Source: Planococcus chinensis
Lineage (GTDB): Bacteria > Bacillota > Bacilli > Bacillales_A > Planococcaceae
Reading direction: 5' to 3'
Assembly: GCF_020071995.1 (NCBI RefSeq)
Contig: NZ_JABWTK010000002.1
Location: 1-64,000 of the forward strand
Length of the DNA: 64,000 nt
Part shown: piece by piece, positions 10,042-18,002 of the stretch
How positions within the stretch are numbered: the stretch's first letter is position 1
Layout of the letters: every line of letters begins with the position of its first letter
Program-made: the position numbers and the translations under genes
Notes under the pieces: generated by a model
Databases searched by the model: none
What the model was told of the DNA's origin: nothing
Seen by the model: the letters and a program-made list of their open reading frames with translations, nothing else

Positions 10042-10074
10042 AGAAAAAATAAACCGGACCCCAGTCCGGTTTAT
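10042..10074 (-). terminator. Intrinsic terminator after asd
   Basis: An 11-bp perfect stem (10049-10059 with 10064-10074), 4-nt loop, followed by TTTTTC on the minus strand. It is 30 bp past the asd stop. Confidence 0.85.
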
Positions 10075-10104
10075 CGTGTAGGGATTTTTTATTCAATTTT
10101 TTGT

Positions 10105-11139
10105 TTAGACAATGCCTTGTTCAATCATCGATTCAGCGATTTGGACTGAATTCAATGATGCGCCTTTGATCAAGTTATCCGAAACGACCCACAGGTGGAA
10201 GCCTCGTGGATTATCCAAGTCCTGGCGAATCCGTCCGACAAAAACTTCATCGAGCCCTGCCGCCATCAACGGCATTGGATATACCTGGTTTGACGGGTCG
10301 TCCATCAACTCCACACCCGGAGCTGCAGCAATGGCCTGCTTGACTTCCTCAAGGGTTGGTGCAGCTTCCAATTCGATATAAACCGATTCTGAGTGGCCTG
10401 TGACTACCGGAAGGCGCACGCATGTCGCTGCAACGGATAAAGTATCGTCGTGCATGATTTTCTTCGTTTCATTGATCATTTTCATTTCTTCAAACGTATA
10501 GCCGTTTTCCGTGAACTGATCGATTTGTGGAATGGCATTAAAGGCGATCGGATAATGGCGTTCAGCGGACTTCACCGGCAGCACTTTTGCGTCTGCATTC
10601 GGCGCATTATCAAAATCGGCGGCCTGGTCCTTCAATTCGTTGATGGCGTTAATGCCGGCACCAGACACCGCCTGATAAGTGGAAACGACGATTTTATTCA
10701 GGCCAAACTGCTCTTTTAAAGGCTGCAAAGCGCAAACCATTTGAATCGTCGAACAGTTCGGGTTGGCGATGATCCCTTTATGCTGAGCAATATCGGACGG
10801 ATTGACTTCCGGCACGACAAGCGGCACTTCTTTGTCCATGCGGAACGCACTCGTATTATCGATGACGACTGCCCCCCGTTTAACCGCTTCCGGCGCAAAT
10901 TTCTCTGAAATGCTGCCGCCTGCGCTGAACAATGCGATGTCAATGCCTTCAAACGATTCCGGCTTTGCTTCTTGCACGGTATAAGTTTCCCCTTTAAATT
11001 CAATTTCCTGCCCCGCCGAACGGCTCGACGCCAGGAAAACTATTTGATTGATTGGAAAATTTCTTTTCTCAAGCTGCTCTTTCATTTGCTGTCCTACTGC
11101 ACCAGTTGCTCCCATAATTGCTACGTTATAAGTTTTCAC
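10105..11139 (-). CDS. asd: Aspartate-semialdehyde dehydrogenase
   Basis: A 344-residue enzyme that reduces beta-aspartyl phosphate to aspartate semialdehyde, the branch point to lysine/diaminopimelate, methionine and threonine. The N-terminal NADP-binding loop is GATGAVGQQ, and the catalytic Cys is C129 in NPNCSTIQ. A GTG start giving VKTYNVAIMG was chosen: GGAGAG lies just upstream and the 37 codons before it do not resemble the family. In B. subtilis asd is followed by dapG and dapA; here the next gene is rnjB, so lysine-pathway partners must lie elsewhere. A TACAAT at 11171-11176 could be the -10 box, but I found no good -35. Confidence 0.96.
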   Translation of the reverse strand: MKTYNVAIMGATGAVGQQMKEQLEKRNFPINQIVFLASSRSAGQEIEFKGETYTVQEAKPESFEGIDIALFSAGGSISEKFAPEAVKRGAVVIDNTSAFRMDKEVPLVVPEVNPSDIAQHKGIIANPNCSTIQMVCALQPLKEQFGLNKIVVSTYQAVSGAGINAINELKDQAADFDNAPNADAKVLPVKSAERHYPIAFNAIPQIDQFTENGYTFEEMKMINETKKIMHDDTLSVAATCVRLPVVTGHSESVYIELEAAPTLEEVKQAIAAAPGVELMDDPSNQVYPMPLMAAGLDEVFVGRIRQDLDNPRGFHLWVVSDNLIKGASLNSVQIAESMIEQGIV

Positions 11140-11264
11140 ACAACTCTCTCCTTCAATGATGATTGGCGTAATTGTAACACAATTTAACACACTAGAGGAA
11201 TGGCTTGTTTTAAAATCTTCAGTTTTGTTGCTTTTTGCCCTATTTAACATGCGTTCTTAAAAAA

Positions 11265-11299
11265 AGCTATAAAAAAAGCTCCCTTTTTCAAGGAAGCTT
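11265..11299 (-). terminator. Intrinsic terminator after mlpA
   Basis: A 10-bp stem with one G-U pair (11276-11285 with 11290-11299), 4-nt loop, followed on the minus strand by seven T residues. It overlaps the last bases of the mlpA stop codon. Confidence 0.8.
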
Positions 11300-12509
11300 A
11301 CTTGGAACGGATAATGGAAATTGCCGGATCGCCTGCGAGCAATTCCATCAATGAAGTCACTTTTTCAATGGATACTTGATCGATTAAACGAAGCACTTCA
11401 TCATACGGCTGATGCTTTTCGAGCAGCAATTCATTTTTTCCGTTGCGGCTCATGCGGGCACTTGTACTTTCAAGCCCAAGCATGATATTGCCTTTCATCT
11501 GCTCTTTTGAATCACTCACTTCTTCCAGAGTCAGCCCGTTTTTCCGCATGTCGAGCAGCGAAGAAACGATGACTTCCTGAAGTTCAGGCATTTGCTCATT
11601 CGACGTTCCGCCGTAAATAGCAAGTGCACCGTGGTCGGAATAGGCCGAGTGGTAGGAGTAAATCGAATAAGCCAATCCACGTTCTTCCCGAATTTCCTGG
11701 AATAGGCGGGACGACATGGACCCTCCGATGATATTGTTCAAAACCACAAGATTGTAGATGCTTTCGTCCTTTATAGACATGCCCGGATACCCTAAGCAAA
11801 GATGCCCTTGTTCGGTTTCTTTATGCTTTAACGAATGGCCCGCTGTGAAGCCTGGGAACCGGTACTGCTTGTCATGGTTTTTCCGTTGGAATGACCCAAA
11901 CAGCTGCTCAATCAACTCGATCAAATGAGGCGTGATATTTCCCGCGACCGAAATCACAGTATTGTCCGGCGTGTAATGCCGTTCCATAAAGCGCTCAATT
12001 TTATCTTTGGTAAAACTCTTCAAGGTATGGACGGTCCCCAAAATCGGAGCTCCCATGGAATGATGCGGATACATCACTTTCCATAATTGTTCATGGACGT
12101 CATCGTCCGGCATATCTTCCGTCATGCTGATTTCTTCAATGACCACTTGGCGTTCCTTGTCGATTTCAGCCGGGTCTAATTTTGAATGGAAGAACATATC
12201 GGCCAAAACTGCGACTGCGTGTTCCGCATGCTCATCCAGCACCTTGGCGTAATAGCAGGTATATTCCTTTGACGTATAGGCGTTGATGTCTCCGCCAATC
12301 CGGTCAAATTCCCGCGCAATTTGCTTGGCGGTCCGTGTTTCTGTGCCTTTAAACAGCATGTGTTCGATAAAATGCGTCATGCCATTTTCTTTCGGCAGCT
12401 CATCGCGTGAACCCGCTTTTACAAATACACCTACTGCAACAGAACGAAAATGCGGTATCGATTCGGAAACAATTCGAAGTCCGTTGCTGCATACATGTGT
12501 AGTTACCAA
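11298..12509 (-). CDS. mlpA: M16-family zinc protease MlpA/YmxG
   Basis: A 403-residue pitrilysin-type (M16B) metallopeptidase, related to mitochondrial processing peptidase beta. It carries the inverted zinc motif H46-F-I-E49-H50 and the downstream acidic run QVVIEEI that supplies the third ligand. In B. subtilis the orthologue next to pnp has been linked to control of an exoprotease, but its substrate is not settled. Translation starts at a TTG nine bases after AGGAGG; an ATG pair in between is out of frame. It lies between pnp and asd, with ylxY and ymxH of B. subtilis missing on either side. Confidence 0.93.
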   Translation of the reverse strand: MVTTHVCSNGLRIVSESIPHFRSVAVGVFVKAGSRDELPKENGMTHFIEHMLFKGTETRTAKQIAREFDRIGGDINAYTSKEYTCYYAKVLDEHAEHAVAVLADMFFHSKLDPAEIDKERQVVIEEISMTEDMPDDDVHEQLWKVMYPHHSMGAPILGTVHTLKSFTKDKIERFMERHYTPDNTVISVAGNITPHLIELIEQLFGSFQRKNHDKQYRFPGFTAGHSLKHKETEQGHLCLGYPGMSIKDESIYNLVVLNNIIGGSMSSRLFQEIREERGLAYSIYSYHSAYSDHGALAIYGGTSNEQMPELQEVIVSSLLDMRKNGLTLEEVSDSKEQMKGNIMLGLESTSARMSRNGKNELLLEKHQPYDEVLRLIDQVSIEKVTSLMELLAGDPAISIIRSK

Positions 12510-12530
12510 TCCATCATTCCTCCTGATACG

Positions 12531-12559
12531 AAAAAATTGCCAACATATGCTGGCAATTT
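12531..12559 (-). terminator. Intrinsic terminator after pnp
   Basis: A 9-bp perfect stem (12534-12542 with 12551-12559) is followed by TTTTTT on the minus strand. It lies 8 bp past the pnp stop and just upstream of the mlpA ribosome site, so mlpA depends on readthrough or an unseen promoter. Confidence 0.75.
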
Positions 12560-12566
12560 CGTTTGC

Positions 12567-14681
12567 TTATTGATTTGCTTGTTCAGTTGCTTCTTTTTCT
12601 TCTTTTAAAACCACTTTGCGTGAAAGGTTTACACGGCCTTGGCGGTCAATTTCGATTACTTTGACTTTGACTACATCATCCAATTTCAAGACGTCTTCCA
12701 CTTCTTTTGTCCGTTCTTCCTGGATTTCTGAAATGTGAAGAAGTCCGTCTTTGCCTGGGAATAGCTCCACAAAAGCACCAAATTTCTCAATGCGTTTCAC
12801 TTTGCCTTCGTAGTATTCGCCCACTTTCGCTTCGCGGACAATGTTTTCAATCATCGCTTTCGCTTTTGCGTTCATTTCCTGGTCAACCGAAGAAATGAAG
12901 ATGGTGCCGTCTTGTTCTGTGTCGATTTTAACGCCTGTTTCATCGATGATTTTGTTGATCACTTTGCCGCCAGGTCCAATAACGTCGCGGATCTTGTCCG
13001 GATTGATCTTAACCATGATGATTTTTGGAGCAAATTTAGACAGCTGTTCCCGTGGTTCTGAAATGGTCGCAATCATTGATTCCAGAATGTGGATTCTTCC
13101 AATCTGGGCTTGCGTCAATGCTTCTTCCAGAATTTCACGCGACAATCCGTCAATCTTGATGTCCATTTGAAGAGCTGTAATGCCTTTGGCAGTACCGGCT
13201 ACTTTAAAGTCCATATCGCCAAGGTGGTCTTCCATGCCTTGAATATCTGAAAGAACCGTATAGTTCTCGCCTTTTTTAACCAATCCCATCGCAATTCCGG
13301 CTACAGGTGCTTTAAGCGGCACTCCAGCATCCATCATTGCAAGCGTTGATGCACAAATACTTGCTTGGGAAGTGGATCCATTGGATTCCAGAACTTCTGC
13401 AACCAGGCGGATTGTATAAGGGAATTCTTTTTCATCTGGAATAACAGCTTCAAGAGCCCGTTCACCCAGCGCACCATGGCCGATTTCACGGCGTCCCGGT
13501 CCGCGAAGGAATCCAGTTTCCCCTACTGAGAACAACGGGAAGTTGTAATGGTGCATAAAGCGTTTTGTATCTTCGATTCCAAGGCCGTCAATAATTTGAA
13601 CGTCGCCGAGTGCGCCAAGCGTACAAATGCTCATTGCCTGCGTCTGGCCGCGCGTAAACAAACCAGAACCGTGCGTGCGGTTTAAAATGCCGACTTCAGA
13701 AGACAATGGGCGAATTTCTGAAGGTGTACGACCGTCCGGACGGACTTTTTCGTCCGTGATCAAACGGCGGACTTCATCTTTTACCATTTTATCAAGGATT
13801 TGGCCCACTTGTTTTTTCACATCTTCATCCGCTTCAGCGTATGATTCCATGACACGGTCTTTAACCGCTGCAATCGCTTCGTTGCGCGCCACTTTTTCTG
13901 CTGTTTGCACAGCTGCATTCATATCGTCTTCAGAAAGCGCTTTGATCGCTTCTGTTAAAGTAGGATCTAATTCATACAGTTGGATAGCCGTTTTTTCTTT
14001 GCCGACTTCTTCTGCAATTTGTTCCTGGAAAGCAATCAATCGCTTGATTTCTTCGTGGCCGAACATGATGGCTTCAAGAATCGCTTCTTCTGAAACTTCT
14101 TTCGCTCCAGCTTCCACCATATTGATCGCATCTTTCGTACCGGCAACGGTCAAGTTCATGGAACTTTTCTCCAGCTGGTCGTTTGTCGGATTGATGATGT
14201 ACTCCCCGTCGATCATGCCGACGATAACACCGGCAATCGGTCCGCCAAATGGAATATCAGAGATCATCAATGAAAGAGATGATCCGAACATTGCTGCCAT
14301 TTCAGAAGGGCAATCCTGATCAACAGACATGACCATTGAAATGACCTGGACTTCGTTGCGGAAGCCGTCAGGGAACAATGGACGGATAGGACGGTCAATC
14401 AAACGGCTTGTCAAAGTCGCTTTTTCAGAAGGGCGACCTTCCCGTTTGATAAAACCGCCTGGTATTTTGCCGACTGCATATAAACGCTCTTCGTAGTTTA
14501 CTGTGAGCGGGAAGAAATCGGTATTTTTTGGAGTTTTAGACGCTGTAGCAGTCGACAATACTGCCGTATCGCCGTATCGGATCAACGCTGCACCATTGGC
14601 TTGTTTCGCTAATTGGCCAACTTCAACCTGTAATTCGCGGCCTGCCCAATCAAATGTATAAACTTTTTTCGTTTGCTCCAT
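12567..14681 (-). CDS. pnp: Polynucleotide phosphorylase (PNPase)
   Basis: A 704-residue 3'-5' phosphorolytic exoribonuclease acting in RNA turnover and the degradosome. Two RNase PH-like domains (about residues 10-140 and 310-520) flank a helical domain. A KH domain with [13 protein letters not shown] near 565 and an S1 domain near 625-690 ([18 protein letters not shown]) bind RNA. The length is standard. ATG follows GAGGAG. The leader carries one of two related two-hairpin elements in this window (14720-14845). PNPase is autoregulated through its leader in enterobacteria; whether that holds here is unknown. Confidence 0.97.
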   Translation of the reverse strand: MEQTKKVYTFDWAGRELQVEVGQLAKQANGAALIRYGDTAVLSTATASKTPKNTDFFPLTVNYEERLYAVGKIPGGFIKREGRPSEKATLTSRLIDRPIRPLFPDGFRNEVQVISMVMSVDQDCPSEMAAMFGSSLSLMISDIPFGGPIAGVIVGMIDGEYIINPTNDQLEKSSMNLTVAGTKDAINMVEAGAKEVSEEAILEAIMFGHEEIKRLIAFQEQIAEEVGKEKTAIQLYELDPTLTEAIKALSEDDMNAAVQTAEKVARNEAIAAVKDRVMESYAEADEDVKKQVGQILDKMVKDEVRRLITDEKVRPDGRTPSEIRPLSSEVGILNRTHGSGLFTRGQTQAMSICTLGALGDVQIIDGLGIEDTKRFMHHYNFPLFSVGETGFLRGPGRREIGHGALGERALEAVIPDEKEFPYTIRLVAEVLESNGSTSQASICASTLAMMDAGVPLKAPVAGIAMGLVKKGENYTVLSDIQGMEDHLGDMDFKVAGTAKGITALQMDIKIDGLSREILEEALTQAQIGRIHILESMIATISEPREQLSKFAPKIIMVKINPDKIRDVIGPGGKVINKIIDETGVKIDTEQDGTIFISSVDQEMNAKAKAMIENIVREAKVGEYYEGKVKRIEKFGAFVELFPGKDGLLHISEIQEERTKEVEDVLKLDDVVKVKVIEIDRQGRVNLSRKVVLKEEKEATEQANQ

Positions 14682-14719
14682 AATCGAGCTCCTCTCTCTT
14701 ACACTGTTTCATCATTCTC

Positions 14720-14845
14720 TTTATCCCGCTTTAACGGTCAGTAAGATCTCCCGCGGGAGATCCACTAGCCGTAAAAGCCCGATTGGATCAACTATTAATC
14801 AGTGGGAATAAAGAAACTTCCCACTGATTAAAGTTTCTCTTTATG
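14720..14845 (-). repeat. Two-hairpin leader/repeat element, copy A (before pnp)
   Basis: A 126-bp element beginning 38 nt upstream of the pnp start. Read on the minus strand it contains a conserved CATAAAG-A-GAAACTT block, hairpin 1 (13-bp arms 14795-14807 and 14819-14831), a CCAATC block, and hairpin 2, whose tip is an 18-bp perfect palindrome (14745-14762). It ends in GTTAAAG...GATAAA. The same blocks occur in the same order in copy B at 22526-22658, with differing loops and paired changes in the stems. I do not recognise it as a named RNA family. Confidence 0.75.
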
Positions 14846-14910
14846 TATCCAATAGTAGTGTATCAAAAAAGCATTCACTGTGCGATTGAATGTTTTAATT
14901 TTTATCCATA

Positions 14911-14938
14911 AAGAAAAAGCGGGACGAATCCCGCTTTT
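14911..14938 (-). terminator. Intrinsic terminator after rpsO
   Basis: A 10-bp perfect stem (14915-14924 with 14929-14938), 4-nt loop, with a T-rich tail on the minus strand. A second, weaker hairpin with six T residues follows around 14872-14896. Confidence 0.85.
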
Positions 14939-14949
14939 ACTAATTGCTA

Positions 14950-15219
14950 TTATCGGCGTAGGCCAAGTTTTGCGATTAACTCGCGGTAACGTTGTACATC
15001 GTTTTCGCGCAAGTATTTCAACAAGTTACGACGGCGTCCAACCATTTTGAATAGACCACGACGTGAGTGGTGATCTTTTTTATGAGTACGCAAGTGCTCA
15101 TTTAAGTTGTTGATGTCTTCTGTAAGAATGGCGATTTGAATATCTGCAGACCCAGTATCTGTGTCATGCACTTTGAATTCATTGATCAATTCATTTTTAC
15201 GTTCTTGAGTGATTGCCAT
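14950..15219 (-). CDS. rpsO: 30S ribosomal protein S15
   Basis: An 89-residue primary 16S rRNA-binding protein of the 30S platform. The family motifs [16 protein letters not shown] and [20 protein letters not shown] are intact and the length is exactly typical. ATG is preceded by GGAGGTGG. It follows ribF by 134 bp without a visible promoter and is terminated before the pnp leader. The rpsO-pnp adjacency is conserved across many bacteria. Confidence 0.98.
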   Translation of the reverse strand: MAITQERKNELINEFKVHDTDTGSADIQIAILTEDINNLNEHLRTHKKDHHSRRGLFKMVGRRRNLLKYLRENDVQRYRELIAKLGLRR

Positions 15220-15353
15220 ACTGTTCCACCTCCTAATTTCTAATATCCCCTATTACCGAGCAACCGTTGGTGAATCGATTTGCCAAGCAATGGTTCGTAC
15301 TTTTAGTACTTTTAAATCATAGCATAACAGCTTTTCAAAATCAACCGGTCACC

Positions 15354-16304
15354 TTAGTTTAAGCTTTTGAAAAACTGGATTGCCGTTTCCTTGTCCCGCT
15401 GAATCTGCGCTTTCAGTTCATCAATGCCGGAGAATTTCTGTTCGTCCCGGATTCGCCGGTACCAATCCACATCTACCATTTCTCCGTAAATTGTTTTATC
15501 GAATTCCAGAATGTAGACTTCCACCGTCTGCTTTTTCACATCCGGATTGTTGAACGTCGGTTTGTATCCGACATTGCAGACACCGTTATATTCGATTCCT
15601 TGCACCCAAATCCTTACCGCATAAACACCGCGCCCCGGCACATAAGATCCGATTTCCGGCTCGACATTGGCCGTGGGAAAACCGATTGTTCTGCCGCGTT
15701 TGTCGCCGTTTACGACAGTCCCGGAAATCCGGAATGGCCGGTTCAGCAGACGGCACACTTCGCCTACATCTCCGCTTTTCAGCAAACTGCGGATCCTTGT
15801 TGAACTGATTTTTTCTTCTGCGTCAACTTGTTTTTCAATCGTGGTCACACTGAATAGGCCTCGGCCGGCTTCTTCCATTACCTTCATATTGCCCTTTCCT
15901 TTGGAGCCGAATGAAAAATCAAATCCTGCAGTAACGTGCACGGCGTTCAATTCTTTAATAAACGTTTCAATAAACTGCTCCGGCGTCAGCTGGGCAAAAT
16001 CAGAAGTAAACCGGACCACAAAACAAATATCCAGTCCCATGTTTTCCAAAATCTCCAGCTTCTGCTGCATCGGCGTAATGTAAAAAACTTCTTCTTTTCT
16101 TCCGCCAAGTACGAGTGACGGATGAGGATCGAAGGTCATAACTGCGGATTTCACCTGGCGCTTTTGGGCTTGAGCGATTGCTTCTCCGATGACTCGCTGA
16201 TGCCCTTTATGTACGCCGTCAAAAAAACCAAGCGCCATGGAAATGGGCCCAAGCTCTTTTTCGGGTTTGATGTGGTTGGGATAGCTTAAATGAATGATTT
16301 CCAT
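15354..16304 (-). CDS. ribF: Bifunctional riboflavin kinase/FAD synthetase
   Basis: A 316-residue enzyme that phosphorylates riboflavin to FMN and adenylates FMN to FAD. The N-terminal FAD synthetase half has the nucleotidyl-transferase motif GFFDGVHKGHQ near residue 27 and ISSTRIRSLL near 165. The C-terminal kinase half begins around 185 and has GFPTANVEPE and VYILEFDKTIYG. It starts 1 bp after the truB stop, with its Shine-Dalgarno GAGGTG inside the end of truB, so it is translationally coupled. B. subtilis calls this gene ribC. Confidence 0.97.
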   Translation of the reverse strand: MEIIHLSYPNHIKPEKELGPISMALGFFDGVHKGHQRVIGEAIAQAQKRQVKSAVMTFDPHPSLVLGGRKEEVFYITPMQQKLEILENMGLDICFVVRFTSDFAQLTPEQFIETFIKELNAVHVTAGFDFSFGSKGKGNMKVMEEAGRGLFSVTTIEKQVDAEEKISSTRIRSLLKSGDVGEVCRLLNRPFRISGTVVNGDKRGRTIGFPTANVEPEIGSYVPGRGVYAVRIWVQGIEYNGVCNVGYKPTFNNPDVKKQTVEVYILEFDKTIYGEMVDVDWYRRIRDEQKFSGIDELKAQIQRDKETAIQFFKSLN

Positions 16305-16305
16305 A

Positions 16306-17235
16306 TTACACCTCGTCGATACTCGGGATTCCGAACATTTTTTCAGGCTTCATTTTATCTGCTCGCTCAGGATGCTTTTTATAAAGCGCCATTGGCTGTC
16401 CATTGACCGTCAATACGAGAAAGTTCTCCGTTTCCAGCAATGGATGCTTATCCATAACTTGTCCATTCTTGACGGCAAAGATCTCTTTCTTATCAATTTC
16501 GGCAAACGGAAAATTGCTTAATCCATAGCTGAGCGGCTTTAAAACAGAGCTGATATCTCCATTTTGAGCAAGTTCGGCCACTTCGGCAAGTGTTACGCAA
16601 TCTTTTGCCGCAAATTTCCCCGACTCGGTCCGCGTCAACTTCGACATATGTGCAGGAAAGCCGAGCACTTCGCCGATTTGAACGGCCAATGTCCGGATAT
16701 ACGTTCCTTTTCCACACTTAATACGGATAGAGAATTTCAACTCTTTTCCGCTCCATTCCGCTTGTTCATCCAGCAGCTCAATGGAATCGATCCGGACGAT
16801 GCGCTCGGGGCGTTCCACTTGAAGGCCTTGGCGGGCATACTCATAGAGCTTTTTCCCATTTACTTTAACGGCCGAATACATCGGCGGAATTTGTTTGATT
16901 TCACCCGTCAAACTTTCCAGTGCCTCCAACAGCCGGCTTCTCGTCAAATGCTTCTCGGAATCGTCTATATCTACGGCCGTGCCGCTCGCATCTTCCGTTT
17001 CAGTAGAATAGCCGATAGTGACTTCGGCTTCATAGGTCTTGCCCTGGTCTGTAATGTATTCCGCCACTTTGGTCGCCGTTCCGATGCAGATCGGCAGCAC
17101 ACCGTCCACGTCCGGGTCAAGCGTGCCGGTATGGCCGACTTTTTTGGTTTTTAGAATTTTTCTCAATTTGAATACACAGTCGTGGGAAGTCATCCCTTTT
17201 TCTTTCCATAAAGGCAGCACACCATTCATTGCCAT
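16306..17235 (-). CDS. truB: tRNA pseudouridine-55 synthase TruB
   Basis: A 309-residue enzyme making pseudouridine 55 in the T-loop of tRNAs. The catalytic Asp is D40 in GHTGTLDPDVDG, and the RNA-binding motif KGTYIRTLAVQIG is present. The ATG giving MAMNGVLP was chosen: AAGGGG lies 9 nt upstream, and the 25 upstream codons overlap the rbfA terminator. It is separated from the nusA operon by that terminator, so it may be read by readthrough or from an unseen promoter. Confidence 0.96.
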   Translation of the reverse strand: MAMNGVLPLWKEKGMTSHDCVFKLRKILKTKKVGHTGTLDPDVDGVLPICIGTATKVAEYITDQGKTYEAEVTIGYSTETEDASGTAVDIDDSEKHLTRSRLLEALESLTGEIKQIPPMYSAVKVNGKKLYEYARQGLQVERPERIVRIDSIELLDEQAEWSGKELKFSIRIKCGKGTYIRTLAVQIGEVLGFPAHMSKLTRTESGKFAAKDCVTLAEVAELAQNGDISSVLKPLSYGLSNFPFAEIDKKEIFAVKNGQVMDKHPLLETENFLVLTVNGQPMALYKKHPERADKMKPEKMFGIPSIDEV

Positions 17236-17261
17236 TTGCTTCAGCCCCTTGCTTAATATGT

Positions 17262-17297
17262 ATAAAAAAAGCCTGCTAATCATGAAATTAGCAGGCT
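17262..17297 (-). terminator. Intrinsic terminator after rbfA
   Basis: An 11-bp perfect stem (17270-17280 with 17287-17297) is followed by seven T residues on the minus strand. It marks the end of the rimP-nusA-infB-rbfA unit, 55 bp past rbfA. Confidence 0.88.
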
Positions 17298-17351
17298 CCA
17301 GTTTAACCAATGCTTTCGCGCCAGCCTAAAATGTTCTGGGCGAAACATTTT

Positions 17352-17705
17352 TTACTGGTTTTCTTTTGGTTCTTGAATGTCACGGAGTAATGAATCAATT
17401 CGATTACCGTATGCGATAGATGAATCAAATTCAAACGACAATTCCGGCGTCTTGCGCAAACGGATCCGTTGTCCGATTTCGGAACGGATAAATCCTTTTG
17501 ACTTAGACAAACCGAGCAAAGTCTGTTCTTTCACTTTTTCATCACCCAGCACACTGATGTACACAGTTGCCTGCTGAAGATCGCCTGTTACTTCGACGTC
17601 TGTCACTGTGACAAAGCCGATTCTTGGATCTTTCAGTTTGCGGCTGATGATTTCGCTAAGTTCTTTCTTCATCTGCTCGCCTACACGATTTGAACGCATC
17701 GTCAT
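17352..17705 (-). CDS. rbfA: Ribosome-binding factor A
   Basis: A 117-residue KH-like protein needed for late 30S maturation and cold growth. [18 protein letters not shown] and [18 protein letters not shown] match the family. ATG follows GAGGTG at 8 nt. It lies 18 bp after ylxP at the end of the nusA operon, the same order as in B. subtilis. Confidence 0.97.
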   Translation of the reverse strand: MTMRSNRVGEQMKKELSEIISRKLKDPRIGFVTVTDVEVTGDLQQATVYISVLGDEKVKEQTLLGLSKSKGFIRSEIGQRIRLRKTPELSFEFDSSIAYGNRIDSLLRDIQEPKENQ

Positions 17706-17723
17706 TGTATATTCACCTCGTTC

Positions 17724-18002
17724 TTACAGATATTCTTGCTGAACTTCAAGGCATTCCCAGGCGGGGTTGCTTTCCAAGTATTGCAATACTTGCGCCATTT
17801 CCTTATCCGCCATCTCTTTTGAGGAAGAAACGGTAACAAAGGCGATGCGGGTTCGTTGCCATACATTCTGGTGATCAACTTCCGCAGCTGAAACGTTGAA
17901 TTTCTGTTTGGTGCGGGTCAGCATGCTTTTTAATACCGACCGTTTTTCTTTCAATGAATGCGCAACCGGAATGAAGAATTCACATTCCATGTATACGATC
18001 AT
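17724..18002 (-). CDS. ylxP: DUF503 family protein YlxP
   Basis: A 92-residue conserved protein with the DUF503 signatures [14 protein letters not shown] and [15 protein letters not shown]. The molecular function is not established; its constant position between infB and rbfA suggests a link with ribosome assembly or translation initiation (inference). Its start codon overlaps the infB stop in an ATGA arrangement, so expression is coupled to IF2. Confidence 0.93.
   Translation of the reverse strand: MIVYMECEFFIPVAHSLKEKRSVLKSMLTRTKQKFNVSAAEVDHQNVWQRTRIAFVTVSSSKEMADKEMAQVLQYLESNPAWECLEVQQEYL

Noticed and set aside
11140-11260. A lysine riboswitch before asd
   Set aside because: The leader is short and shows no long structured domain or terminator/antiterminator pair. 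Only a TACAAT -10-like box is seen.
13627-14319. A 230-codon plus-strand frame opposite pnp
   Set aside because: Shadow of pnp. Low-complexity Ser-rich translation and no initiation signals.
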